Assembly (NCBI GenBank): GCA_022578965.1 | Contig: MU400532.1 | Coordinates: 248,001-312,000 of the forward strand | Length of the DNA: 64,000 bases | Reading direction: 5' to 3' | Source: Xylaria sp. FL1777 | Lineage: Eukaryota; Ascomycota; Sordariomycetes; Xylariales; Xylariaceae | Shown here: positions 25,817 through 38,800 of the stretch, one piece after another | Numbering within the stretch: position 1 is the stretch's first letter | Layout of the letters: every line of letters starts with the position of its first letter | Translations under genes and position numbers: made by a program | Notes under the pieces: model-generated | Database searches by the model: none | What the model was told of the DNA's origin: nothing | The model's input: only the letters and a program-made list of their open reading frames with translations

Positions 25817-28800
25817 ATGTCTGACAACGCTCCAGCTGCCTCTCCCGCCTCTCCGTCTCCTGCTACCCTGCCTAAGCGCTCGAGTCCCTCTATACCTGTC
25901 ACGCTAAATGAGGCTGGTCTTGATTCGCCGTCCTTTCGTGCCTCCGCCGTTTTCTTTGCTGACCAGGCCGACGCTATAGAGCGTTGGTTGGAGGGCTATG
26001 TGAGGACAACTTCTAAGTTGACTCACGACATCCTCGGGTTGGAGGAGACTATCAATCAGTACCTTTCCAAGCTCGTCCCGCCCCCGGGGATCGTATCGGT
26101 CGATCATGACTATACGGCGCTCGCCCTCAAGCGAGTTGGCGACGGGTCGAGGGAATGGTGGAGCCAGATCTTGAATATCGCCAAGAAGATAGACACTTTG
26201 TCCGTTGATCCAGTTCGCTCCTTTCTTGCAAGCGACCTGCGTAATTTCAAGGAGACTAAGCGAACGCTGGAGCAGGCACAAAAGACCTTCGACTCCACAC
26301 TCGCTCGCTACGTTGGCCAGTCCAAAACCAAGGAACCCTCCTCCCTACGTGAAGATGCGTTCACCGTGTATGAGACACGCAAAGCCTATCTAAAGGCGTC
26401 CATGGATTTCTGTTTCTTCGCTCCCCAACTCCGCTTCAATCTTGACAAGTTGCTCGTGCAAATCTCGACCGACATCTGGCGTGAAATGAAACGATGTCGC
26501 GATACTGCTGGGAGCCTGGCCAAATATGGCCAGGAGATGGACAGGGTGAGGGGGTGGTCAAAAGAAATGGAGCTGACCGAGTCTGTATTCAAACGTGAGC
26601 TTCAGATGGCTAGACGTGATATCGGAGAGAACACGCTGGCGAGCTGTAAGCCGTCGCGGGAGATTGATGATTATAGTGCGTCCACGGTGCCCTTCCTCGG
26701 CTCCAGAGGCTCTATGCATGTCTTCACGCAAGGGAAATCTGCCACAGTCATGGAGAAACAAGGCTGGCTGTTTCTACGGACTATCTACGGCAAACCATCA
26801 AGGACGAACTGGATTCGCCGGTGGTATTATTGCCGAGACGGCATTTTCGGATGGCTCGTCAATGGACCTCAAGGCGTCTTACAAGGTGATGAAATTGGTG
26901 TTCTACTTTGTAATGCGAAGCCTGCTGTCCAAGAGGAACGGCGGTTCTGCTTCGAGGTCAAGACCAAAAACCAAACGTTGCTGCTGCAGACAGAAACGCA
27001 GGCACAGCTGATGGAATGGCTTGAGGTCTTCGAGGTTGCTAAAAAGCGAGCCTTTGAAGCCAGCGTGGGTCGAGACACATCATTGCTACCTGGTGGTGTT
27101 GATCCCGCCTTCTCAATTACGCCTCCATCTCTACCAGAGTTTTCCGCCAAATCATTTGACACGCAAGTCGATGAAGCCGCTGGCCTAGAGCGAGTGGGTA
27201 CACTTCCTATACCAGGACCAGACAGTGGACTTATGCCAAGGCCAAGTTCCGATGTCAATGCAGCCGCTCCAAAACGTTCAGCGACCTCCCTCGCTCGCGA
27301 GGAGGGTGAGACTGGACGCGAGCATGCAGCAAGGATCATGCAAAAACTCGATCTCCACCGAAAGGCGACATTCACTTCGAGCGCCGACAGCATGGCGATG
27401 CCAATGGCAGGCCCAACTGGAGGCATAGCGAGCCTGATTTCTGCCAGCCATGGTTTATTGCCTGGATATTCCGGACCTACTCTCAACCAAGCGCCCAGTA
27501 CCAAACCGCAACATGGGCAGTTTCTCATGGGCCCTGAGGCAAGGCCTGGGAGTCTGGCACCTCCCACGCTGGCAAAGCCTCCAGCTGCGACTGTACTTAG
27601 TAGGACAGCCGTTGCTTACAGTGGTGAGAGAGCACTGACCGCGAATCCCACCCAACTATTGCCGACTGCAATCATGGCAAACTACTGGGGAAGCAATGCA
27701 TGGGGCCAAGAGCACTCAGTTAGAACCAGCCATACGGATCTTTCCTCTGATGACCCTTTTGGGCCTAACTCTCAGTCGATCAAGATGACCACTGTAGGAA
27801 ACAATGGCGACTCTAAAAGCTCTTCAGCAGCCTCTCTGCACAAGAAAGCTGTTAGTATGGACGCGAATATGAATGTCCCAAAGATCGCGGTCCCTTCTAA
27901 AGACAAGCCGGCCCAAGAAACTTTTCCGCTCAACTATCCAACAGAACTCAAGACAAACTCTGCCCAATTTCGTCTCCTCTTTCCTAGTGTGCCGCTGGAC
28001 GAGAAACTCGTATTAGTTTTCCGGTCTGCATGGAGTAGTACTTCAGATGCCAAACAAAACATACCCCAAATGGCTGGCAACGGGCGGATTTATGTCACCT
28101 CAGACAACATGTATTTCTATGGACATCAAATGGGCCTCATAGTGGCGTATATGATTAGTCTTGATACGATCACAGAGGTCACGGCAGCACCTGGCAGGGA
28201 TTGTGATTTCATCTTCTTGCATTTGAGTCAAGACGCTGATGGTATCGGTTATACGCGAATCACAATAAAAACCTTCCTCGAGGATTTAGATCTTTTGCAT
28301 GCACGTCTCAATCTATTAATTGACGACTTGCAAGCCGAAGAACCAATGGACATCCCCGAGATCATCAAAGCCCTTATTCATATAGAGAAAGAAGCTGTCA
28401 TTAGCCAAAGGAGTCCAAGTGCCGAAAGCTGGGAGGAGATTTCCGCCCACACTCCTATTGACGACGGAACTGCTGCTGGTAGATCAGTCAGTCCGAGGAT
28501 GGGCGACTTTGCACATCAGTCAAGAAGGGGGATCTCCCGCAAGCCGCTTCCCAAATTCCGGCTCCCAACACGCCCCGTCATTTATGAACCCGAAGACACG
28601 CCCAACAAGGTGGCGGAGCGGACCTTTGAAATCAGCGCCAAGGTGTGTTTTCATGTCTTGTTTGGAGACAAGAGTTTCATATTCCCCAAGTTGTATTTCG
28701 AACGTAGAGCTCAGCAGATTGCTCAGGGCCCGTGGACTCTAAATAACGCTGGGAACATGGAACGTAATTTCCAATTCAAAGTTACCTATAGCAATGGCCT

Positions 28801-30109
28801 CGGCCGTTCCCGCGAAGAAGATATTGCCGATCATCAAATTATCGAAGTTTTTAGTGACCATGTCACATACGTTGTCACACACGAGAAGACGCCTTGGCAT
28901 CTCCCGCATGCGCAAGGATTCAAGCTCGTCACCAAGATTGTCATTACACATGTTGCCAAGTCAAAGTGCAAGCTTGCTATCTTCACCAAAGTCGTCTGGT
29001 CGAAAGCGCCGGCTCTAACGAAACAACTCGTCGAGCGCCAGGCACTTGATGATGCCAGTCAAGATGCGGAAGAGCTTGCTGAAGTAGCTACGGACCAGGT
29101 TCGCAGATTGGGCCATCGCAGCCGAACGCAGCGAGCGATCCAAGTCTATGGACATGTTGGGCTGCAGTCGCAAGTCGTAGTTTTCTCCCCAAACGAATCA
29201 GATTCCACAAGGAAGCCGCTTATTAATCCCCGGACTCTCAGATCAATGCTTTTCGAAACGGGCCGATCGTTTACTGAGAGTGTGGCATCTTCACTCATGC
29301 TATGGACATTCGCGGCGCTGAGGAAACTCTGGACAGTAGTCACCGCACAGCGGCTTCTCATCCTGTTATTAGGGCTGAGCGTCCTTACGAATATTACCTT
29401 CTCATCACAGAGTAGCACGACGTGGTGGAGTGAGCGCCGAGCTGCTAACTTTATGAACCGCATCGGCGTGGGGCCTAATCTTATGATGAGCAAAGCAATA
29501 TATCTGACGGATTTGGACGAAGCGGCCAAGAGCACATCAATCCAACCGTCTTGGCCGCAAAATAGCTATTGGTAAGACATTCACTTAATATATAAGAATT
29601 GAATTCATACTAATGTGAGATCTAGCTACTCTACATTCCAAACTATCGCCAACAGCAGCAACATCGATGCTCCACATGAGGACGCCGGCTCATCACTGTC
29701 ATCGTGGAGCTCAAGCCGCGCGACAGCCCGGCGCCTCCGTCGCACACGCCAGAAGCTTGGTTCATACCGACATGACCTCATCGTGGCGATGCGTCTGGTC
29801 AACAGCGTAGAGACGGAGATGTTAAGGTCGGAATGGGAGAATTGGCTCATGGATGAGAGCTCTAGATGCGAAGAAGTGGGTATGGCGCTTCAGGAAGCAT
29901 CACCAAAGACCAGTGGTTCGAAAACAAACTCGATTAAGACTCAGCTTGCGCAGAAGGGACTCAATGATGGAGTCGACCATGATGCAAACAAGGCGGCGGG
30001 CAGGAAAGAGAACTTGCGACAGTGGTTTGAGGAGTATTGCGGCAGTTGCAGGGCGGATCACGAAGCGCTGCTGCGCCAACGTGATGGCTTATCGATGGCA
30101 TCTTTATGA
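25817..30109 (+). CDS. BAR-PH-GRAM-VASt protein (Sip3/Ysp1, LAM-type sterol transfer)
   Basis: LAM/Ysp-type proteins sit in the ER at membrane contact sites and move sterols through a StART-like VASt domain. Two exons (25817-29571 and 29626-30109, with a 54-nt intron) give 1,412 aa. In order: a Pro/Ser N-terminus; a BAR-like helical domain, about residues 35-270; a PH domain, about 311-415 (KQGWLFLRT through QLMEWLEVFEVAKKRAF); a disordered Ser/Pro/Met-rich linker; a GRAM-like domain, about 715-830 (FRLLFPSVPLDEKLVLVF); a VASt domain, about 940-1110 (KVCFHVLFGDKSFIFPKLY); a hydrophobic membrane segment near 1177-1195 (RLLILLLGLSVLTNITF); and a C-terminal helical block with EEYCGSCRADHEALL, typical of fungal Sip3/Ysp1 homologues. 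The splice replaces a Trp-stop ending with CYSTFQTI. The next gene downstream, on the same strand, is another START-superfamily protein. Confidence 0.93.
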
Positions 30110-31005
30110 AAGCCAGCCCCTTTGTTTGGACATCTCTTGTTCATAACATCAGTGTCGTGAAAGCATGTGTACCTATCGATATCCCAAAGAGCAAGCCAAG
30201 CGAGTGAACGAAGCAAAGCTACTGTAGCTCATCTGGAATGGCCATGAAAAACCCTACGTTGGCCAGGTCCCCATATACAAGCAGTCGCTCACTTTAAAAG
30301 TATCATCTCACTTACAGCTCTTAGAGCCCTCGAAGCTACGTAAATAGTTAAGCATCATATTCATAATGATATTTGAAATGTATGTACATCACCTCGCCCA
30401 GGAGTTGCTGAGTCTAACCAGATACATATTGTACAGTAGTACGCATAGTCTTAATAAGTATCCACCTTGCAAGCTGCGAGGTACCAGTACTATGATTCGT
30501 CCTATAGCCGTCAATCGGAGATTGCTGACGTCGTTCGCTAAACGTTCTTGGCAATAAGAAACACGGTAAGTACCTATCTACGTACTTGTACCTCAGTACT
30601 ATTGGCACGACCCCTTAAATTAGGCAACTGAATTTTGTTGGTGACATCATGAAGTGATGCGATTATACTTAGGACCCTGTAGACGTACGTAACTTTTTTA
30701 CCATCTTCATTGCTGAGCATTACCACAGTTCTATTCTGTGCTGTCCGAAATAGAGCGCCAGCATAGTAGCTTGGAGAACCAACCTCCTGGAGGCCGACTC
30801 TCGAGAAAGCATAGCCGTCTCTACTTAATGACACAATACAACAATACAGCATAATTCACCCAGTTGAAGTGATGAGATGATGCCTTGCTAGACAAATTCG
30901 CTCGGATTCCATAGCAAACATCGCCAGACGCTCGCGATTCATTCATGCTGTCGACGCCGCATGCTCGAGTAATTCGACAACTGTCTACACGGGAAGATTG
31001 CCGAA
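30110..31005. other. Intergenic spacer between two lipid-binding genes
   Basis: This holds the 3' region of the VASt gene and the promoter of the DUF3074 gene, on the same strand. It is AT-rich with no supported gene and no recognised regulatory motif. Confidence 0.45.
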
Positions 31006-33071
31006 ATGCCCAGTGGTCATGAATTGTTCAAGGCGCTCGGCCCAGTCGACTGGGAATCCTTCGCCCAAGAAGACCCGACGATCCTCATGAAAGACATCTT
31101 CAACGATGCCCGCTGCCTCATTGGCTCGATACCCAACCCCTTCGAGGATGGTTCTCTATCGAGCGAGCCAGTGGAGTCTGGACAGCTGAGCAGAGAGTGG
31201 AAAGAAGTCAAGGTCAATCCCCGCGACAACACGCTTGGGTTGGGCCTCTACAAGTTGGCTGCAAGAGATGGCAGAGGGGCATGGTTTGCGAGGCGCAGTG
31301 TGCACGACGGACAGAGCTTCAAAAAATGGAAAACAGGAATGGAAAGAGAGTTCGCCGAGAGTCTCAAGGTGCAGGGACAGCCAGGAAGCGGCAAGATCAG
31401 AGGCCTGGGTGCCGATAAATGCGTCGTAGATCAGTCCATTGAAGGGTGGGGGAAGATACAAGGTAAGTCTAGGTGCTCTGTTAGGCTCTCAGCTATAGTT
31501 TGTATTAAACGAAATCAAATGGTTTACCAAGTATTCTAGTCTACCAGCTCTCGGCACAGTTTCCTGGTCCAACTACGCCTCGTGACTTCGTCACCTTGTG
31601 TCTAAGCTCTGATACTACAATAACGACGCCTACGCCAAAGAAACCTGGCAGGCCGAGATCTTTCATGCTGGTGTCCAAACCATGTGTACATCCCGAATGT
31701 CCCGCGCGTCAAGGATTCATCCGGGGCTACTATGAGTCTGTGGAGTTGATTCGCGAGATTAAAGTTGAAAAGGTGCTGCATGAGACACCTTTATCAGCTG
31801 ATGCGACAAACAAAGTTCCATCGTCATCGACGACGAGCGGCTCTAAGAACGTCAGTAAAGAGTCGGTCGTATCTAATTCTATAGAAAATGACCAAAACGG
31901 CGACTCGAAAAGCAGCGAACACGAGAGTCACGAAGAAGATAATTCCATAATCGAGTGGGTAATGATCACTCGCAGTGATCCTGGAGGCAGTGTGCCTCGT
32001 TTTATGATTGAGAAAAAGACCCCAGAGGGAATAGCGACTGACGCCAATAAGTTCTTTCAGTGGGTATCATCTGAGAAATTCGAGATGCTACTCGATAAGA
32101 ATTACGAGTCCTCACCAGCGGAAGCTAAGACAGCCCCAGGCGTAACCGCAGTATCTATCACGTCTGGGCCTTTATCCAGCTCCATTTCAACGTCGGCTAA
32201 TGATGCTCAGGCAAAATTAAGCCTCGGGATAGCCGAACAGGATAAACCAGAATACGCGCGTTCACCAGGACCAGGTGGTGTCTATGGAATGATATCGGGA
32301 GCTCTCGGTATGGTGGCTTCTGCCGCAGCTTCACGATTACTTGGGTCTACCGGAGGCGACGAGACCGAGTCTGAGATCTCTACCCCCGATGTTTCCGATG
32401 GCTCTTCGTCTATTCACAGCTTCCATAGCTTTGATGGTACGGGAGACACCGAGCCACGTACGAAGACGGCAGAAGGCGAAGAACCAGCTAGATCTGTAAG
32501 CACTAGTGCTGGTGGAGATTCCCTGAATTTAGCGCTCTCTCCACAGCACGACAAAGAGCTTAGAAAGATAGAGGAGCGAAGACGAAAAGCAGAAGACAAG
32601 CTACGGCGAGCGGAAGAGCGCGCCACTGCGAAAAGGAATGACGACGCGCAGCGTGACCAGTTAGCTCTGCAAAAGTTACGTGAGAAATACGAACGCGGTG
32701 TCGCGAAGCAAGAGGCGAAATACCAGCGGGAACGTTCCAAGCTCGAGGCCAAGCGGGCCGCCGAGGAAAGAAAGGCCGAGGAACGCCGGCGTAAGCAGCT
32801 CGAGCGCGAGGATAAAGCCAATCTCGCCCTCGAACTCGACAGGACCCGTGCTGAGAGAGACGTCGCTCTCCAGGAGATCGAGACCTTGACAGAGCAAGTC
32901 AAACAGTATCAGGGCCTGAACACGAAGCTAGTAGCCCGTCTCTACCGTGAAGGCGTCGATCTCGATGAATTACCGCCCAGCCCCGCGAGTGGTGGCCTCG
33001 CCCCCGGTGGTCTCAGCAGATCTGTGACTGAACAGGACTTGGGGAGTAAATCTAGTAGCGTTAAATCATGA
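31006..33071 (+). CDS. DUF3074 (START-like) protein with C-terminal coiled coil
   Basis: Two exons (31006-31462 and 31540-33071, with a 77-nt intron) give 662 aa. The N-terminal part matches fungal DUF3074 proteins, a branch of the START-like ligand-binding fold: WFARRSVHDG, QLSAQFPGPTTPRDFVTLCL across the splice, then FMLVSKPCVHPECPARQGFI and FFQWVSSEKFE. Residues about 399-421 (YGMISGALGMVASAAASRLL) form a Gly/Ala-rich hydrophobic or amphipathic stretch that could touch membranes. Residues about 488-615 form a long charged coiled coil (ELRKIEERRRKAEDKLRRAEER onwards), and the tail is Ser/Gly-rich. Ligand and location are unknown; a lipid is likely from the fold. It lies 0.9 kb downstream of the VASt sterol-transfer gene, in tandem. 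Confidence 0.88.
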
Positions 33072-35415
33072 TCTGAAGTGTTGCGAGAGGGGTCGAAAAC
33101 TCTGGCGATTTGCATAGAAATATTGATATGGAGCGGAGCATGAAATGTATAACTAGGTGATTGGGTATTTACACTAGCGAAGCGCTCTGTATGAAATGTA
33201 ACATTACAATGATAAGACTATGTATGTTTCTTTATGTTATCTAAGTTGTTCAAAATACGAATTGTCTAACAACACAGTTATTCCGATATCCTTGTGCACG
33301 GAGGGAAGTGGCTGGTTGATGGCACAGAATCAGCAGCTGGGCACCTGTGCTGCTGATATCTGTTAAGTTGCTGTTGCACAACACGGGCCTTCAAGTACTT
33401 ACTTAACCTTGACGTTTTCTGCCTTGCTGGCTTGGGCGATAATTCTCAGAGGTAGGTTGTTCTAGCTTGGGTTTCTTCTGCCTGCTAAGGTCCTCCCTAC
33501 TCCTTCATGTTGAACATTTGTTGCTTGCTAGGTGCTATCTTTTAGGATTTAGCTCGAATCAATGAACTATAAAGAAGTTGGGGTTTGGAACTCTAGGCCC
33601 TCGGGTTATTATAGCTTCAATCCTTTTAGCACCTGCGAGGATATCAGGTCTTAACCAAAGGTCAGCGCAAGTACGTCAATATATGAAAATCCCATTTTTT
33701 ATCTTTGGAACTGAGCCCTGTCTGTGTAGCTCGTATTTTCCGCTAACATGCAATGGAATGTTACTCCCTGTAGCCACATATGTGGTGGGAGAGAGTTAGC
33801 TGAGCCATGGTCTGAGCTGTACCCAACATATCACTTGTGTAATTCATGGCAATAAGAATCACATGTCAGCCTGTTTTGTCGAAGATGTTCAGCCTCAGGA
33901 GGTTCGTGTAAATTTATCTCTTAGCACGGAGCGTGTGTAAGCGAGTCTACTCGTCGATACTCTAAATTTATAAATTCAAGTTGGTAGATTGACTTTTTTT
34001 TTTTTTTTTAAAAAAAAATATCTTAGCATTCGAGGGTCGAAGACCCCCGTTAGTCTAGCCAGTCTAGTAGCTGAAGATATTTCTGTTTTGTTATAAGTCT
34101 TAAAACTTCAATGTTACACTATGTGAGCGATGGATGATCTCTTGTATCTTAGAGTCGAGTAGATGGTACTGTGTGATCAGTTTGAGTCATGTCAATGATA
34201 TTCCCACCTACCTCAAGATTCCTTCTGACTTATAGTGGCAACACCTAATATATTTGGATTGGAGATAGTATAGGTTGTATTCTTGATCGTCTTATATCGG
34301 TGTTTTATGAGATTACTTCAGGCCTGCTTTGGAGAAAGCCTCCTCCTCTTTGGGCATGACTTTAGCCCTGATCTATGCATTGACTAAATTCATCTCTTAG
34401 TATACCTTAACACGATAGAGTTACAGACAAAGATACAACTTTAGACCCGAAGGTAGGTGATCTTACTATAGTCTTGGTCCATTGAGCGAGATGAAACACA
34501 ACAGGACTTATTCATATTTGGGGACTTCCTCCCAATACCTCCAGTACAACCAATACACCACATCAGTAGTCACGTAGATGATTCGAGGAGAAGGTTGTGA
34601 AGGCGCTTAGGTTCGCCAACCCCTTCACGACATTGACGAGACTCACGAGAACTGTGACGAGAGTAGCTTAGGAGCATCTCACTTAGTGTTACATCAGAAG
34701 CAGTGGCTGTCACGCGGAATCACACCAACCTAGCTGTAGTAGGTGTGGGAGCTTGCGGGATGGAATTCGTGTAACTTCCAGATATGTCAGAGGAGTCTGT
34801 CTGAAATCCAAAAAGGTGTAAATCCAAACGCCTGGCTGCATAATACTTCGGACCACGGCCCGAGTGTTGTGGCTATTATTCTCAGTAGAAGTTCTTAGTA
34901 TGTTTTTATTCACAAGCTAACAGTAAATCCATTGCTATCTAATGTGTGTAAAGGCGAAGGGGTAAGGCTCGATTATTCTGGACGGCTAGGGTCCAGTCCT
35001 CAAGGGGGGTCGCGAGGGTCTCACTGTCGAGAGGGAATGGTCCATTGCTTCGAAGCACTAGTCTGACGAATGTGCTTATGACAAGTCATGTCAAAAAAAA
35101 TCAGAGTAACACCCCATCTCTCGATCAGAGGATCGAATCTAATATGCACGTCAAAGCGGGTTCCCATCGGGAGGATGCCTCGGGCCACACTTCGATAAAT
35201 CAAAAGTGATAAGGCCTATTCTAAGGCCTGCTACCTCTAGGCATATCTGACAACCTAGAATAAGACGAGGAGGTATGCATCACTCGATCTTTGAGTTGCT
35301 GGGCAGCCCAGTCTGTCTTCATCCCATGCTCAACATGATCATATGGAGATTTTGAATCTTCACAGGAGGCTATATTACCAGTTTGATATCCAGTCATCAG
35401 CATCCCATCGAAGAT
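33072..35415. other. Start of a 12-kb gene-poor region
   Basis: AT-rich sequence with no supported gene. It includes a T16A9 tract at 33994-34018. Open frames are 75 codons or shorter and featureless. Confidence 0.45.
33994..34018. repeat. T16A9 homopolymer junction
   Basis: Sixteen T followed directly by nine A. This could be a retroposon poly(A)/poly(T) remnant or simple slippage; no element is recognisable next to it. Confidence 0.7.
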
Positions 35416-35856
35416 ATGCGCTTTGATGCCATGATAGCCTCAATCATCATATACCGAACAGTCCAAAGCCTACCGATAAGCAGACGACTTACCTTATCCC
35501 GTCGCCTAGACTCCAGTACCTGTGACTTCTACGGATATATGGAGGACATGGATATTTACAACGAGTACACGATCAATATGGCCGGCTGGGGTAACGACGG
35601 GTCTACGAACAGCTGCGCGCCCGGAATCCCAATCAATATCCAGACACAATGCGAAACGGGAATCGAGAGCTTTACATGTACACAAATCGAAAACCTCCAC
35701 GAGACCCAAATCAGCTTTCGCATGAAGAAGGCAGAGGTCGCCCAGCCAGGCTGCGTTACCGAGGCGTTGAGGCTCGTGAGCTCATCTGCCCATGACGAAC
35801 AGACCATTCAATGCTTTTGTCTCGCTGAGTGTTGGGCGTCTCAGAAGAGGGTTTAG
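35416..35856 (+). CDS. Candidate small secreted cysteine-rich protein
   Basis: A single open frame of 146 codons lies in otherwise gene-poor DNA. From ATG 35416 the N-terminus has a short hydrophobic stretch (AMIASIII) that could be a weak signal peptide, followed by a basic Arg-rich segment. The rest carries eight cysteines spaced in a pattern I associate with fungal small secreted proteins: TCDFYG, then INMAGWG, NSCAPG, TQCETG, SFTCTQ, PGCVTEALRLVS and IQCFC. No enzyme domain is seen. GC content and codon use look more coding-like than the surroundings. The start is uncertain (an in-frame ATG lies 11 codons upstream) and a 5' exon could be missing. It could instead be a decaying copy. Function is unknown. 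Confidence 0.5.
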   Translation: MRFDAMIASIIIYRTVQSLPISRRLTLSRRLDSSTCDFYGYMEDMDIYNEYTINMAGWGNDGSTNSCAPGIPINIQTQCETGIESFTCTQIENLHETQISFRMKKAEVAQPGCVTEALRLVSSSAHDEQTIQCFCLAECWASQKRV

Positions 35857-38800
35857 GACTCGGATGATGGAACCGAGGGCTGTCTGCTGGGTTGCTCGCA
35901 AGTTGGGTAACTGGAGACAGACTGTATATACTGGTACTAGGTCTCCCGGGACGAAGGAAAGTCTTTCTTGAGGACAACCTCACTCTGGTTAACGGTTGGT
36001 AGCGAAGGAGTTTGTCATGATTTGGTGCGGTTACAAATTGACAGAGAAGCTGGAAACTGTGGTGAACTCTTTGGGGGATTTGATTTAAAGCGACATTGCC
36101 ACGATTATGATTATACGGATACAACATATCGAGATATATATCCTCCCGAGAATTTGCTATTAGAGGACGATAACTAGTTAATGTGTAGGTTAACTACACG
36201 AGGAACATTTACTCTATGTTAAATAGGAACATATGTAATCCATTCCCCTATACCCAATTCTTTGTCCACATCACTTGACCTCGATTAGTTGCATGATAAC
36301 AATATAATGTCCTATTAAAAGTAGTTTATGTTTATGCTTCTCATCTTGATATCTTTAATAATAAGCTAGCACTAGAATGTCTTGCTTTCTCACACTGAAG
36401 TCTATTAGCCAACCCGTTACGCGAATCGCCATATGGAGGCATCCGTTTAAGACAAGTCGTGGGAAGACACAATTAAGCCTATGACGATTCGGCGCGAACG
36501 TCGTCGGGAAATCAACGCTCATACGTAATCCTGGCAGCATAGCCAGCGGGATATTCCGAGGGAAGCGTCATCGCGCAATATTCTGGAAAAATTCCGGTGG
36601 CGAAAAGCGACGATACCGGTACATTGTTCAGGCCTGCTCGATTTGATGAGGTAGTGCTTTTCCGTCCACGCTAGACAATAAGGTCTTTTGACTGCAAGAT
36701 AGGGAGCAATGAGTTCTCATCCTTCTGATCCCCAACATCCCCCAACATCCACATGGTGGATACGAGGAGTTTGGCATTATTGGGGAAAGAAAGAGCATTA
36801 TATCTATATCTCGTGTAGAAGCGGTTATTCTCGCTACAACTACTGCCGAGAGACGGGCCGATGATGAGCCCAACTTCTGGGCATCCACTGAGGTTCGACG
36901 TGGGCGGCTAACTCACCGGCGGAGCAGATCTACAGGCGGCGAAGGTCGGCTTCTGCATTGTGCAGGCCCACGATACTACGGCATACATATACATGCTGCG
37001 TCCATGTAGGTATATACGTATCCGTATAACTGGAAGGGGACTCGAAAGCAGGACATGTTTGAGTTAGGCCAGCTCGAAATCCACTAATATGTAATAATAT
37101 CAGGCCCTGTTAAGGGCCGTCCCACGGTTCCAGCGGTTATCAGACAGCAGACGCCACGGTCGAGGCAGTTAATCATGCAGCTAGCACGCTGTCCAGGTGT
37201 CTATAAGAGTGTGAGTGGGGGTGTTCCTACGATCAATGCTGCAGGCGGCCGAAAGAAGGTCACAGTTAGTTGCTGTGGTGCCGATCGGGAAGCAGGGTCT
37301 TTCAGGCTACTGCAGTACAGGGTGTTGCTATTATAACGAGTTTCTTGGACTCGTCTTCATGCTATGTGTTCGTAGTATAGTAGTGTGATAGATGGTAGTA
37401 TCAAGGGTTTATGAATCGCGAAATTTGGTGATATACGGGTAGCTTTGGGCGCATGGGGGGACGGTGGTATCCGGCTCTTGTAGGCTGAGGTGTAAGACAT
37501 TGCATGGTATTCTATAGGATATATATCTTTACATAATTCGCCATTTTGGGGTTCGGCGCTAGCCTGCGAGAAGACTTGAATGCGGCTGGACGGCTTGCCT
37601 CTGGAGCACTGAGGATGGTGTATGGATGCTACTTTGCTAGCGAGATCCGAGGATTATTACTGGATGCGACAGGGACTTATCAACGAGATTAGGGGAATCC
37701 TTGGCTGCCACGCAAGGGTCAGTGATCTTTGACGAGCAACTATACTCGGGGTTTATGCGGGAAGGCGAGTTCAGAATTACGCTGTAACCTGAGGGAGATC
37801 CTATGACGACAAGCTGCGATTTCTTTTGTTGGGTTGGCTTGACCGACGTGTGTTCCGCGCTGCAATGGAACACACGCTCTGCTTCCCGATTCCCAGCATC
37901 GGACAAGAAGAATAGCCCGGACATATCACACTGGGGCCGCAGGAAAACTCTGGAGACAACGTGCGTCACAGAGGTGCGACGACGTTTACCACGTCTGTAG
38001 CAAACGCAGGCTCAAATGCCACAGCATCTTCCGCCCACACCCCTTCCCCTGTACTACTGCCCTGTACGTTGTATAGCAGGTCGCTGAATAAACAGAGGTT
38101 CTGGATGCGCAGTAGAGCCGAGGATATTTCCCACACATAGCTCTATTACGAGATTTGTCGTCTCACACCGCGGATCTTTCATCGGTGGATTAAGGCATTG
38201 GGTTTGTACTTTATGCTGCTGGCTCTTTTCAAAGTGAGTGAGTGTGTGATATGCTCATAGAGTCTCTGTTTGGAGAGCTTGGTATGTGTCGGAATTATCG
38301 TGAAACCGGCTCGTCCTCTGTGGGGACCAGGTGCCTGGTAAACGCGCAGGAAACGAAGAACTGAGAATATGTAGAAGTCGGTAAGCCTTCGGTTGAAGGA
38401 GAGTGAGACGAAGATCTATCACGGGACCATGTGAACCTATGGTCCCGGCTTTAATCCGATCATAACGTCATAATTCAGATATGCCTGAAGATTTCGAATA
38501 CCTACCTCGACATACTGATGAGCCAAGGCTGCAGGAACTACTATGTATTAAGAGATTGGCCATGGCAGACCTACTGGAATGATGATTGGATAGGTGGAAG
38601 AAGTCCAATGTGCATGGAAAACGAACATCCTAAAACAGCCCATGGCCGACGAGGACTGCTGGCGCAATCCGCACACCTTGAATTGGGCATCCCGCGGCTT
38701 GCTAACCGTTTCAAGCTTGGCTAGTGTGGACTTTTGTGAAATGGTGTCCGGGAAGTCTGGGGTAGCAGGGATATAGTCTTGATAGGAAGGTAAGCGACCA

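Noticed and set aside
26869..27567. 232-codon minus-strand frame inside the BAR-PH-VASt gene
   Set aside because: It overlaps a well-supported coding exon on the plus strand and has no domain of its own; it is a shadow frame.
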